From positions 104,640,242 through 104,704,241 of the forward strand of contig CM063509.1 of the NCBI GenBank assembly GCA_032207245.1: a stretch of 64,000 nt of DNA. The letters run 5' to 3'. The first letter of the stretch is position 1, and each line of letters begins with the position of its first letter. The position numbers and the translations under genes were made by a program. Below the pieces are notes generated by a model. The model saw only the letters and a list, made by a program, of their open reading frames with translations. It was not told the origin of the DNA and ran no database searches. Shown here in pieces: positions 39,060 through 50,624 of the stretch. Origin of the DNA: Pardosa pseudoannulata (Eukaryota > Arthropoda > Arachnida > Araneae > Lycosidae).

Positions 39060-39770
39060 AAATCATTATCATATTGAAATTCGATGATAATTGCGTAATC
39101 AATTGGATATGGTGTCTATTCTGGAAAGAGCGTCTGCAACAGCATTTTCTTCACCTTTCATAAAGCAAATATTCGTTGAAAATTGAGCAATGAAACTCAA
39201 TTGTCTTGCTTATCTGGGAAAGGCTTTGTCTAAACATTGTTGAAAAGCGAAGGTGATAGACTTTTGGTTCATAAAGATGTTGAAAGACTTTTCCTTTAAC
39301 ATATACTTAAAATGCTTTATTCCAGTGTCAAGAGCTCGCGATCATAAGCGCTGTACTTTCTCTGCGTGTCATTAAAGAACGTGAGAAGAAACTTAATGGA
39401 CGCAATCCCTTGTCGATCTGATGAATGACAGCACCGATAGCCATATCAGAAGCATAGCACGTGAGAGATAAAGCAGCGTCAGTTGAGGGAAGAACTAGCA
39501 TAGTAGCATGATAAAGTGCATTTTTGAGGTTTTTGGATGCATTTTGAGAATTCTCTGTCCACGTCAGTGGTATTTTACTATTTTTGCATCTTCCGCTAAG
39601 TAGTGAGGTTAGAGGTCGTTGAAGCTTGGCGCACTTTGGGATGAAGCGATGATAAAAATTGATCATTCCTAAGAATCTGCTAAAGCTGGAGGCTGAATAA
39701 GTATGATGTGGGTTCAGGTATGTTTTGTATGGCATGAACTTTCTTCGGAAGAGGTCTTATTCCTGCAGTT
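39060..39770 (-). pseudogene. Gypsy RT C-terminus and RNase H
   Basis: Minus-strand pieces give FSRFLGMINFYHRFIPKCAK (the RT connection that precedes RNase H in Ty3/gypsy), PLTWTENSQNASKNLKNAL, then YASDMAIGAVIHQ and LRPLSFFSRSLM of RNase H. In another frame follow a YMLKEKSFNIFMNQKS-like segment and FMKGEENAVADALSRI near 39140. The catalytic-type Asp of the TDAS/YASD motif is visible. The RT palm with its YVDD box is absent, having been deleted before 39770. Confidence 0.85.
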
Positions 39771-39849
39771 GAGATTTCATACCTCAGATAATTAATTTTA
39801 GAACTGCCAAAGAACTTTTGCGGCATTGATGTAAAAACCATAGTCGTTT

Positions 39850-40720
39850 AATCTTCGAAGCCAAATAGTTTTGAGGAAAGCATCACCTACCTTATCTGAA
39901 GCTAAATTCTTCACATAACAAATGTGAAGGTTTTCTATCACCCAATTCCACCTTAGCAAATATTTTTGGGGTCTTTTGAGTTTCGGCGAAGATGGAAATC
40001 AGCCCGTCATTAACGGTCTCGTACTCGTAGCCCTATGATGGATTGGTCAGTATGTCCGACGCTTGTGATAATATTTCAGCGTCGATCGAGCTCACGACAT
40101 AAACGTATTTCGTTTGATATGTCAGGCTTGACTACAGAACTGGGTTCCTCCGCCAACTTGGCGAAAATGTTTAAGTATGGTCGCCTAACATTTTCTCCTG
40201 ATTTTACCGTGTACAAACAATCTGTATCTACAATTTATATGATATTTGCTTCCAGCCCTCCTTGTGTAACTCTTTTCTTATATATTAAAAGTGCCCAATA
40301 CTTAGAAATAAAGCCCAATATTAAAATTAGATATAACAAACCATTAATGGTTCACTATGGCTGATTTTTAATAATTTGGAGCTTTTTCGTTTGTAAATTG
40401 TTAAGGAATTAATTGCCCATAAATTTATACGTCAGGTTTTCAAGTCGTTTTCTTTAAGTAAGAATATATAATTCTATTACAATAGCGCACTGTACATTAA
40501 TTAAAGTCTCCAAAAAAATCAAGAAATACAATGTTTGGATAGATTACCTTTGTGTTTTAGTAAATATCGCCAATATTTTCGCCAAATTTGCAACCATATC
40601 TTTGGGTTCGGTTTCCAAAACGCTGGAACTTTAATGCTAACCCTGCGAGCGATGTCAAAGCGTCGTTTTTGGTTTCGCTTTCGTTTTCCATTTTCAATTC
40701 CTGAATATTATGTCCAAGTC
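39850..40720 (-). pseudogene. Gypsy gag remnant
   Basis: From an ATG near 40692 on the minus strand, a frame followed by a shift gives KVPAFWKPNPKIW, matching the F-W-P-x-x-P-x-x-W start of gypsy gag. Further left come QASDILTNPS, GYEYETVNDGLI and a LGDRKPSHLL-like segment. These follow the conserved order DLI-P---Y--LK--LI-R...LGDRKPSQLLR. There are multiple frameshifts and stops. Confidence 0.75.
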
Positions 40721-40725
40721 ACCAA

Positions 40726-40944
40726 TGTAGAAGAAAATTTATGACAACCTTTTATCCGTAATAAATCTTTAACTTGACTAAAATAAATAAAATTGGATGA
40801 TACAATCCCTCAAGAAAATAACCACAATATCTTCTATCTGGTTATTGCTATGCAACAAAACTATGTTAACCACACCAGTAGAGGAAAGTATCTACGCATG
40901 GCGATTAAACATAAGGTGAAGAGAAAAACGTAGAGAACGTTTCA
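40726..40944 (-). repeat. 5' LTR of the gypsy element
   Basis: 219 bp, the partner of 37887-38099. In minus orientation it starts TGAAACGTTCTCTACG and ends CTTCTACA. The difference between the two LTRs shows the insertion is old. Confidence 0.85.
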
Positions 40945-42617
40945 GTATTAAACATTTTTCTATAACAATTTTGTGTGTATTTTTCACATGCGATGTTAAC
41001 AATTACCTCAAGTAGTTCTTAATTTTTGCTAATCATTTGAGGTTAACATTTTGCTGGATTAATTAAATAAATGCTGTAAAACCTAATCTGTTCATTTCCA
41101 CACAATTTTTACATTTTATTAGCTGCTAAATTTTAGCTTAGTATACTTAAAACACTTTGAAATGTAAATGCGCTTGTGTAAAACTGCTGTAGAAGAGATT
41201 TATGTCTTAAAATTATGCCCGAAAATCACCCACACCATGACGTGGCTCCAGCCATATTACATTCCTTTAACTCATGGTTAACCTACGGTGAAAATATTTC
41301 TGCTGATAGATGATGACTTTACATGCTTCTTTAAACAAACTTTACCCCATGACAGAGCAGAAATTTTTATAGGGTTATACTTAATTCAATATTTAAAAAA
41401 AGCAAAAATAATAATTTCAGATTTTCTGAAAAATTTAGTATGGTCTATTTTAAATGCTAATGTAATAGTTAAATTGGCATTTTGTTTTTAAAAAACACTG
41501 CTAGCATTTTGGAATGAAAAATATTTATTCAAAACAAAAACAAAATATAAATTACATTAAAGAAACAAAAATAAAATTAATATTATATTTAAATAAAATA
41601 AAATGGCTATTCAAGCAACATTAGCTAGAGATTTCAAGCAAACATTGTTTGAAATTCTAGACACAAAAACATTGAAACAAATAATGATAATATATATTCA
41701 GAATAATATTCAGGAGAAATGAAAGACACGAAAAAAAGATCTGGCAAGAACACTTAAACTAATCATTCATACAACATTTTTTACTATAATTTACAAGTAC
41801 CATAAGTAAGTGATATTGTACAAAACTTAATATAATTCAAATATATTACTTTATGAATAAATAATGAAAACATAAAATAAAACAAACTAGAATTGAACAC
41901 ATCAAATTTTAACATATTTGTTTAATGAGATCAAGTATGTAAATAGTCGTATGTATATGAGAAAAAAGAAAACCATAAGACCATGTATGATTATATAAAT
42001 TAACAGCATACATAATTTACTAACTCTTAACAAATGATAAATATAAAACTCTTAAGCAAAGTTTAGTTAAATTCTGACACTACATTATTGCTATACTTAA
42101 AATTAGTTTTTTTTATTCATAAACTCAGATGAATAAAACAATGTTTTATTTGAAAAACAATTTTGCAGTACCTATATCTTAACAAAGAATATCTTCTAAT
42201 ATTCAGCTACTCATTGTGATAGCTCTAATTTCATTTTTAATTACTGAAAAGTCAAAATGAAGTACAATATATGTTATCAAATTAAATTTAGTGCATAAAC
42301 TATGTGAATGCTAATATATTAACCATAAAATAAGTATCCGTGAGATTAAAATTTTTACTTTCTCTTAAATCAATTTACCAGTTTATATATTTTTTTCTTT
42401 AAATGTAACAACTTACATTATTACATAAAATTATGAATTTTTCCCATATAGTCTACCTTTTAGAATATTAACCTAAATATTGCATTATCATTAGTTAGCA
42501 ATCAGCAAGAGTTACATCCAAAAATTATGAAATCAACTATAAAAGTTCATTTAAAATTGCTAATATAAAAAGAATAAATGGAAATGTTTGCATCTTTAAA
42601 AAAATAAGTACACTTCT
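40945..42617. other. Intergenic, nothing recognised
   Basis: Very AT-rich and without structure I can name. The 67-codon frame 41288-41491 shows no family resemblance. Confidence 0.45.
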
Positions 42618-42625
42618 CTCTAGAT

Positions 42626-43126
42626 CAGGGATGGGCCAACTAAGGCCCGCAGGCCAATTCTGGCCCACTGGAAGGATTTATCCGGCCCTCGGATGAAATT
42701 TTAAGGTACCGGTACAAGGCAAATTGAAAGAAATAACATATTTATCCATTATATATCCATCTCCTTTTCAACTTCGTTTAAATATTGTAAAACAAATGTA
42801 TTATCTCACGCCCAGAAGATCAGCACTATGTTTCTTATATATGTAAACAAGTGTTTTCAACTATGAACCTTAGAAATGATAATGTCAGAAGTACACTGGC
42901 AAATGACCCTTTATCCTCATTCCTTAAAATCGGTACATCTCACTTTGAACCTCAATATAAGGAACTTTTAATAATGAAATTGCAATTTTCTTCCATCTCA
43001 TTACGATATTTAAATTGTAATACTTGTATATTGTTATAAAATTTTACAAAAATTTATCTTAGCCAGCCAAATTTATTTTTTTTTTTCAATTTTTGGCCTG
43101 TGACCAAAAAAGTTTGCCTTTCCCTG
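42626..43126. mobile_element. hAT MITE with perfect 8-bp target duplication
   Basis: Left end CAGGGATGGGCCAACTAAGG; the right end read inward is CAGGGAAAGGCAAACTTTTT. Subterminal GGCCCGCAGGCC on the left and GGCCTGTGACC on the right recall Charlie-type hAT termini. The octamer CTCTAGAT flanks both sides exactly (42618-42625, 43127-43134). The 501-bp unit has no transposase. Confidence 0.9.
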
Positions 43127-43134
43127 CTCTAGAT

Positions 43135-44191
43135 TATGAAACATTTGAGAGTATGAAATTAACTAATAATGAAAAGCTTGTAACTATAAAATGGTTTAAT
43201 GGCACCTATCTACTGATAAAAATATTGGTCCCATAGATTAAATATAAATCATATACAATTATTTATTGTTATAAAAAAATATTTCCTCAGTGCAAAATTG
43301 TCACAGTGTCTATAGGTAATAAAATGTGAGAATAAATACCTTTTCAACATCAATAGTAAGTGAAAAACTGAGCTTTTGATCATCATTAGTCATTGAAAAG
43401 TCAGTTTCAGAACATAAAATTTAAGAAAAGTGAGTCTTAGAGGATAGTTGTTTTTTTTCCATCTAAATTGATAGTTGTTACAAAGTCTAAATTTTGTCTC
43501 TTTTCCATTTAAACTGGTAATTATAAATAAAGAAAATTAATAAAACTGCCAAATTCCTCCTAAGATTTTAAAAAGTCAACTGTAAAGAGTTCAAGTCTTA
43601 TAAAGTTAAAACGAAAAAGAAATTCAATAAAAAGAAAGATATTAAGATATACATTTATTAATAAAATACATGCTTCTTAAAATTATCTTTGTGAGATGCA
43701 TAGCTAAAATATTAAATTTAAAAACAGTTATGTAATTTTTAGAACATATTGGGTAAACCTTAGATATAGGTTAAATGTCCAATAAAAGTTTGTAAGACAA
43801 ATATACCTTTGTCAATCAAAGAAAATTTAAAATAAATAATTTCAAATAGATGATAATTAATAAATATTAACCATCTAAGCAATGCAGCATAACAGTTTTA
43901 ATTATCTAATTATAACTAATTAATATGTCAATAAAAATTTTACTAATATTGTAACACCAAATGTAATTTTGACTCATGTACATCAACTCTTTTACTATTT
44001 CAAATCATCTATTAAACAAAAAAGTATAAATCAAATCATCTGATTCTATTAAATATATATTTAGAGGAAAAACAATATTAAAATATATTTAAAATATGTG
44101 ACAACTTTGAATGAAATTTTTTACTTCATCATACAAGTCATCAATAACATAAAATATATAAAGTAAAAACAAACAAGTATATGCTGAGATC
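43135..44191. other. Intergenic, nothing recognised
   Basis: AT-rich, no exon, no clear repeat. Confidence 0.45.
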
Positions 44192-45173
44192 ATCACCTAA
44201 CAAATGTAGTGTGAATGCAAATATCACAAATTCTAAAACATTACATTTTAACAAATCTGATACTTGCATTTACAATTCATCCAAAACTATGAAAATGTAT
44301 GAGAATCTACATAATGCTATGATTTTATCATCAATTGATTTTACCAAGAATTTATTAATTCTTTGTAGAATCAGAATAGAAGTGAAATGAATAAGAAAAA
44401 ACTGACAAAATTTAAGAGAATTTACTTAAATTTTTGTTTTACAGTATGACCTGATAAAGACAAAATGTATTATATAATTCTGAAAAATTTTAATAACTTA
44501 CCAAGTAGTATAATTTACTACTAAAATATTTAAAAATTCATCAAACATTAAATAATGATTAATTCTAGTTAAAATCAGTTCTTAAAATTTGATAAAACTA
44601 TGTTAAAAAATTTGTTAGTTATAGAAATTTTTGCCTCTTAACTAAAATTAAAAGTTACAATTCTCAGATTTATCTAGTGGCTATCACCTAACAAATGTAG
44701 TGTGAATGCAAATATCACAAATTCTAAAACATTACATTTTAACAAATCTGATACTTGCATTTACAATTCATCCAAAACTATGAAAATGTATGAGAATCTA
44801 CATAATGCTATGATTTTATCATCAATTGATTTTACCAAGAATTTATTAATTCTTTGTAGAATCAGAATAGAAGTGAAATGAATAAGAAAAAACTGACAAA
44901 ATTTAAGAGAACTTACTTAAATTTTTGTTTTACAGTATGACCTGATAAAGACAAAATGTATTATATAATTCTGAAAAATTTTAATAACTTACCAAGTAGT
45001 ATAATTTACTACTAAAATATTTAAAAATTCATCAAACATTAAATAATGATTAATTCTAGTTAAAATCAGTTCTTAAAATTTGATAAAACTATGTTAAAAA
45101 ATTTGTTAGTTATAGAAATTTTTGCCTCTTAACTAAAATTAAAAGTTACAATTCTCAGATTTATCTAGTGGCT
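44192..45173. repeat. 491-bp tandem duplication
   Basis: 44192-44682 and 44683-45173 are nearly identical: both start ATCACCTAACAAATG and end TCTAGTGGCT. I noticed only one substitution (GAATTTAC versus GAACTTAC). The 69-codon frame starting ATGCTG at 44181 belongs partly to copy one and is not a gene. The sequence is unique AT-rich DNA with no element ends at the junction. Confidence 0.95.
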
Positions 45174-47417
45174 ATATCTAAGACTGTATAATATGCTTAA
45201 TAATTTTGCTTAACTTGGTTTATAATTAACAAAAAAAGCTTGAACTTAACATTTAACTATGTATTACCATTAACTGAGATGCAACATTGTAATATCCATC
45301 TGATGCTAGGGTATTTGTGTCCACAAAGATTGCCTAACTCATCAAAGTTGGCAACATCTCAATAAACCTGTAACATATACTTCATAGTAGGAATGTTGCA
45401 TTAGTTTAATATTTCAAGTTTGATTGCATAAAAAATAGTTTGCGTTGTAACAAATCAGCATTTAATTCAAACTGTAACAATGTACTTAATCTCAAAAATA
45501 TACATAAATCGTTTAATGATTTAAAAATGGTTACACACTAGCTTAGTTATATTTAAGCCAAGTTACCAAATTGTATATTTAAAATTTATTTTGCTTAACA
45601 CAACTTACATCAACATATAAAAAAAAGAAAATGGAATGAAGCTTTACTCTAGCATGAAAAAGCAGATGTAAAAAAAAAAAAAAAAATCTCAACACAAAGA
45701 AAGATCAAATTTTATGTGAGTAGCTATAAAGTTCTATTTTTAAAGCATTACACAGAAAATATATTTTCTTTTGTACCAATAAAAAGCATGAGAGTACCAA
45801 TAAAAAGCTCAGGCTTACAAAGTATAGTTACTGTTATCATTTCACTATCAATGATAGTGAAATAATAACAGTAACTATACTTTTAGCTCATATAAAAAAA
45901 ATATTCAATATATGAATACAAGCAATATTATTTCAACAATTAAAAGGTCAAAATCTCACCCATCCAAAGTATCTGAATATTTTTTGTTGAAAAATAAATA
46001 TGCAATTATACAATAAATAGGTTAAGCCAAAAGACTTCCTCAGGCTTAAAAACTTAATTTTAAAAAAATGTGGAATAAATTATTTTATTACTTTGAAGCA
46101 GAAGGCAAAATTTCCACTTGTCAGCTTGCCTTTGATGACTAAATATTTAAATCTGGGGAGTAAGTTTCATCTTTTAAAATGCTATGTTTCAAATTAAACT
46201 ATATCAGAATTTCTGTTAACATATTGTGTGCGAGTACATTTCGCAGCGGAATTGTACCGGGAGCGGACATTTTGAGCTTAATTTTAGTTATTCAGTTAAA
46301 TCTATATAGACCAAAAATTATTTAATTTTTAACCAAATTTTTATATTTTATATTGAAATATATAAACAAATATATACTTAGAAATATATAAATAACAACC
46401 ATAAGATTTTTGTAAACAAAAAATATATTTTTTAGTGGATAAATTTATAATACTATCGTAAATATGAAAAATCAAATATAAATAGTATATAGTTTTAATT
46501 TTTTTCGAATTATGCTATATATAAACATTTTTACATTATAAAAAATGAAAAATCCAATCATAAAACTAATAATGTAAAAACTAGTTATTTGTCTAAATTT
46601 TTCCAGAATCTATTTAGTAGACAAGAACATTCGGCTTTGTTTTCTTGTATATACCGTTATTTCTGTACCCACAAACAAACCATGTTGTTACACTAACCCA
46701 CACTAGTACGTGACCCAAGCTCAAGTATCAGTCGTCAGAAAACGTACTAGTACATGCCCCAGACAAGAGGTATTTCAGTGCTGAAAGGAAGCACAAACAT
46801 GAAATTTTAACAGTAAAAAAACTTTTTCTTATATGCTTCTTTAGCAGTATGTGAAGTGTCTGGAACCACTAAAATCTTAGGCAACCTTATTCTGAGTTAC
46901 TTTTTTTTGCATAAAATATGTTTTGATTCTTCAATTTCTACATTCTTTTATGGTTTCAGTCACAAAATAGTTCTTTACACTACATCTGTTAACATTTTAA
47001 AAATTGTTCATTTTTTTCATGAATATAAAATAGTGGCGAACAAAAATTTTAGTTTGGATAATACCTTCAGAACTGCCCTGCTTTAAAGTAAGATATTTTA
47101 AAATTATAATTTAAAAAGAATATTATTTATCAGATCAGTTTCCACATTGAACTATCACCAACCTGAGTCCCAGTGACCCAGTAATGAGGAAAATGTAGGT
47201 CATGCATATCTCCTATCTCCCTCCCCCCAAAATGCAATAGGTGAATATTTATTTAACCAAATGATCAATGAAAGTAGAAGATAATTTCAGTGAGAAAGTT
47301 TAAAAAGAAGCATTCATTATATTCAAAATTTTCATTAAATTATTTAATTAAAAGCTTTTATAAATATTGAATTTTTTTAAAAAATTAGAATGATAAAGTT
47401 TAATTTTTTTAAATCCA
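45174..47417. other. Intergenic with one palindrome
   Basis: No genes. It contains the palindrome at 45820-45882 and, near 46701 and 46746, two direct copies of ACTAGTACRTG about 45 bp apart in a less AT-rich island. The 76-codon frame 46856-47086 is unrecognised. Confidence 0.4.
45820..45882. repeat. Near-perfect 63-bp palindrome
   Basis: The 31-base arm 45820-45850 (starting AAGTATAGTTACTGTTATCA) is complementary to 45852-45882 with a single mismatch; only one base (45851) separates the arms. Such a structure can extrude as a cruciform in DNA or fold as a hairpin if transcribed. I see no element around it that explains it. Confidence 0.95.
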
Positions 47418-47430
47418 AGTTTCATTCTTG

Positions 47431-47607
47431 GTTTTGGTTTTTGGAGTACTACGGTCTACTTTTTGCAACAAGAGGGCTAATGAGACCGGGACCGACTGCT
47501 TAAAGCCGATTCCGAACGGCTACAAACATCCATGCCATAGTGGGATACAAACCCACGTACTCCGGTTCCGAAGGCCAGTATCCTAACCATTCGGCCATCG
47601 TTCGGTG
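47431..47607 (-). repeat. SINE-A, full-length with 13-bp target duplication
   Basis: A full SINE-A in minus orientation, from GTTTTGGTTTTTGGAGTAC to the tRNA-like 5' end CCATTCGGCCATCGTTCGG. It is flanked by AGTTTCATTCTTG at 47418-47430 and 47608-47620. The B box is slightly altered (GGGATACAAACCC on the plus strand). An open frame crossing it at 47500-47721 is non-coding. Confidence 0.9.
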
Positions 47608-47620
47608 AGTTTCATTCTTG

Positions 47621-48492
47621 TATTTTAATTTTAAATATGAACCATTTATAAATAAGCTTTGAAAAGGAATGAAACAGTAGCTTATTTTTAAAAATTCATT
47701 AATAATTAGAAAATCACACAAGACATTTCATCTATACCTGACAATAATTCAGATAAGCAATATTTTGACCAGATACCATTTCTATAAATTTCAAGTAATT
47801 CTTAACACTACCAAAGACTTATGAACTAAAATATTAAGCATGAATAAAGCATGCAATTTGAATTACAAAATATAAAATTTTAGTTACATGTAAGCCACAC
47901 TTATAAAAGCATTGGGTATAAAGATCGCTATGCCAAGTATTAAAATAAAAATGAAAAATGAGTCAATATAAATGCTTAGGATAATGGAAATTCTTTCATA
48001 GGTTGCTGTGTGAGAAAGAAATCTGTTATAGCTTGATTTAATACTCCATAAATCAAAGTATATTTGTAAAAGTTATATACAAAAGGTAATATGCAATATG
48101 ATTTTTTTTAACAAAATTATGATATTTACATAAATGTCTTGGAAAAATAACCTTTCCCCTTGTAACTGTTTCTCTGTTTAGATTTATCAATTTTTAACAG
48201 TATTTCAAATATAAGTATTATTTTTCAATTTTAAAATACAAGTACACCAAAAGGAAACATGTAAATGCACAGTTAAAGAAGCATTGGTATTTTCTCTGGA
48301 ATTTTCTAAAAAGCCTCAAAAAACTTCATCTGTATAGTATAATTAAGAAAACTGTTAAAAGCAGTTTTTAACATTGTACAAGATCTTGCATCAGACATAT
48401 ATAATTTTTTCTTAGAATAAGACAGCTAAGGTTAATTCTATAAATGTATTAAGCAAGAAGCACAGTATGAATTATTCATGTACTTAAAAAGT
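47621..48492 (-). other. CPTP 3' flank
   Basis: This stretch must include the CPTP 3' UTR, running leftward from 48492. Several minus-strand AATAAA/ATTAAA-like hexamers exist, but none can be singled out. Confidence 0.4.
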
Positions 48493-50137
48493 TTAAGGCA
48501 AATTTAAAAGATCATTAGCTTCATATAATTTCTGAGTTTCTTCATAAACTTTTTTTGATACATCAGCAATGTCACCCATTAATTTTTCATAATTCTTTAC
48601 AGTATCTTCATCACATGGTCCACCATATACCCTTTCAATAAATTGCTGCCTTGATGGCAAAGTATACATAGCAAACATAGCTCCTTTTTGAACTAGCCAA
48701 GAGTGATATTTTGACAGAGTATCCTTGTAGCATTTTTGTGCTATACTAGAGCTTTTTGCATTTGACTCAGCATGACTGAATTCATACATAAAAGACATAA
48801 TAAACTCAAGAGAACGATGTAATCGTAACAAAGTTCTTGAACCAGAGGGTTGGCTTGTGTCAGCAGTAATTCCATTAGAACATTCATACTCAATCATAGA
48901 TTGTAGAGTTTCATATTGTGTAGCATTCTCTGACTTTCTGTAGTCTTCTAATATATTTACTTTGCTAATAATATCTGAAGCCACAAATCCAAACACAGAT
49001 CCAAGCAGCATAAAAAACCTAAATGTTAAGCAAATATGTACTTTACAAGTAACTATAAAAAAAAACAAGCTAAATACCCTCCTATATTATGTATTTTAAA
49101 ATGGAAAAATAGAAATATAAGTAGTTTATTTTATAATGTTTGCAATAAAACAATTACAGAAATACTTTGTTTTCAACATATTTAGTCAAAAACTGTATGT
49201 GTTAATAAAATTTTGAATATTTTAAATCAAGTAACAATATATTTAAAATACTTTTTGCAATTGATTAGTTGAAGATAAATTTATAAATAATTGCACATTT
49301 TCTGTAGGTGAAATAAATTTTGAAATTTTTATATAATGAAATGATAAATTTTTCGATCTGCTTAAATTTATTCACTTATTCTTTAGATAAACAGGAAAAT
49401 GCAAATAAAATTGAATTCCTTTAACTGCACCCTTCCCCTCAGACATAAATACATTTATATATAATTTAAAAAAAAAAAACATATGGTCATGAGATGTTAT
49501 GAAGAATGAGAAAGAATATGCAGCATGTGATATAAATTCATCTATTTTTTAGTACTAAATCTGTATGGTCACTTTCTAGATAAGCATTAGCCATAAATCA
49601 CCAAGCAAACTAGAATGGGATGAACATCTTATCACATTTTGTGGGGTCTACTTAATTTTGTGTTACTGCACACTTATAAACACACTAATTAATCCTTATT
49701 TTATTAATTATAACCAGTATTTAAATGCATGACTAGAATTTAAATCTTTAAAACTCAAGACAGAAGAAATAGTTACTTTTTTCACCATATCACCAAAGTT
49801 GAATGTTCTGAGTATTAAATTATTTACATTTTATTTAAGGAAATAAAGTTTTGTGGACTATTTAAGCTAACATTAAATGTGATCAACTAATATGATGAAA
49901 TGAAATTTAACTAGATAAAGTCGTTCATGCATGCTTAATAGATAAATCAGAGATAAGAAAAATACATTACTTATAGAGCTCTTTGAACCCAATTAAATAA
50001 TGGTTCATATCTATCGCATTTGTATCCTCGCAACATTTTGCAAATGAGTCGTAAACTAACTGAATATCAAATCGTTCATTTTCACCCTTAATAGAGTCTG
50101 AAATATTTCTATCATTACTTTCTACAGCAGACATCAT
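48493..50137 (-). CDS. CPTP: Ceramide-1-phosphate transfer protein, complete
   Basis: CPTP is a cytosolic GLTP-fold protein that moves ceramide-1-phosphate between membranes. Minus-strand exons 49971-50137 and 48493-49018 join as TATAA/G through a GT-AG intron to 230 residues (human 214). The exon 2 start FFMLLGSVFGFVASDIISKV matches the human FLNSLGTIFSFISKDVVSKL, and the end EETQKLYEANDLLNLP matches VSQKLYAEHSLLDLP. Head-group residues known from human CPTP have counterparts: Asp71 and Lys75 (SDIISK), Arg117 and Arg121 (SRTLLRLHR), His161 (KYHSWLV). The start is set by a double ATG at 50132-50137, with an in-frame stop upstream; the two-Met start leaves about 15 more N-terminal residues than human. 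It is divergent from the plus-strand gene starting near 50.6 kb. The alternative, another GLTP-domain protein, is unlikely given the end-to-end match. Confidence 0.95.
49019..49970 (-). other. CPTP intron
   Basis: The single CPTP coding intron, GTAATG...TTTAG on the minus strand, AT-rich, with no element recognised. Confidence 0.85.
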
Positions 50138-50624
50138 TAAAAGTTCAAGATCTTTATCTTCTTCGATTAATACTTTCGCTTTATTCTTTCACTTCAATTC
50201 AAAAATCCTTATAAATAATAAAAAAAAAAGTTTTAAAAGAAATGTTTTAAAAAATTTGAGGAAACATAAAAATGTAATTTATGATTATAATTTTCATAAA
50301 ATATTATTTTTAGTGATATGAAAATCAACCAATTTTAATATGTGTGTCCCTACTTTTTTTTTCACTGAGACTCTTCTTTAAATAAATAATAAAAAAATTT
50401 AATGTTACGCTATCCAAATAGATATATTTTGTGTTTGTCTTTCGTTATTAAATTGAACCCCCCCCCCCAAAAAAAAAAATGTTGGATAAAGAGGATGTTG
50501 AATCATTATGCTTATACTGGCACTTTAATTCAATGATCAGAATTGACGTCGTGTTTGCGAAATGGAAGCTGCAAGGAATTGATATGGATATTACGTCATT
50601 GATTATGATATATAAAATTTGTTG
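50138..50624. promoter_or_regulatory. Probable bidirectional promoter with CRE-like sites
   Basis: The region lies between the CPTP start codon (minus) and a strong plus-strand donor, TTG/GTAAGT, at 50625. It contains TGACGTC (50544-50550) and TTACGTCA (50591-50598), two CRE/ATF-type half- or near-consensus sites within 55 bp, plus several CpGs in otherwise CpG-poor DNA. A shared promoter with a short untranslated plus-strand exon ending at 50624 explains this, but transcription starts are not visible. A C-run/A-run lies at 50460-50480. Confidence 0.5.

Larger units (their letters stand above)
37887..40944 (-). mobile_element. Ty3/gypsy LTR retrotransposon, internally deleted
   Basis: Two direct repeats bound the unit: 37887-38099 and 40726-40944, both starting TGTAGAAG and ending in CA, about 85% alike by eye. 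On the minus strand between them come gag, then RT/RNase H, then integrase, the order of Ty3/gypsy. Minus-strand sequence just inside the 40726 LTR starts TTGGTGACTTGGAC, a plausible primer-binding site. A TATTA lies within one base of both outer ends, a likely 5-bp target duplication. At about 3.06 kb it lacks the protease and the N-terminal half of RT and carries many breaks, so it cannot move. Confidence 0.88.

Noticed and set aside
40035..40364. 109-codon plus-strand frame
   Set aside because: It is antisense to the gag remnant of the minus-strand gypsy element.
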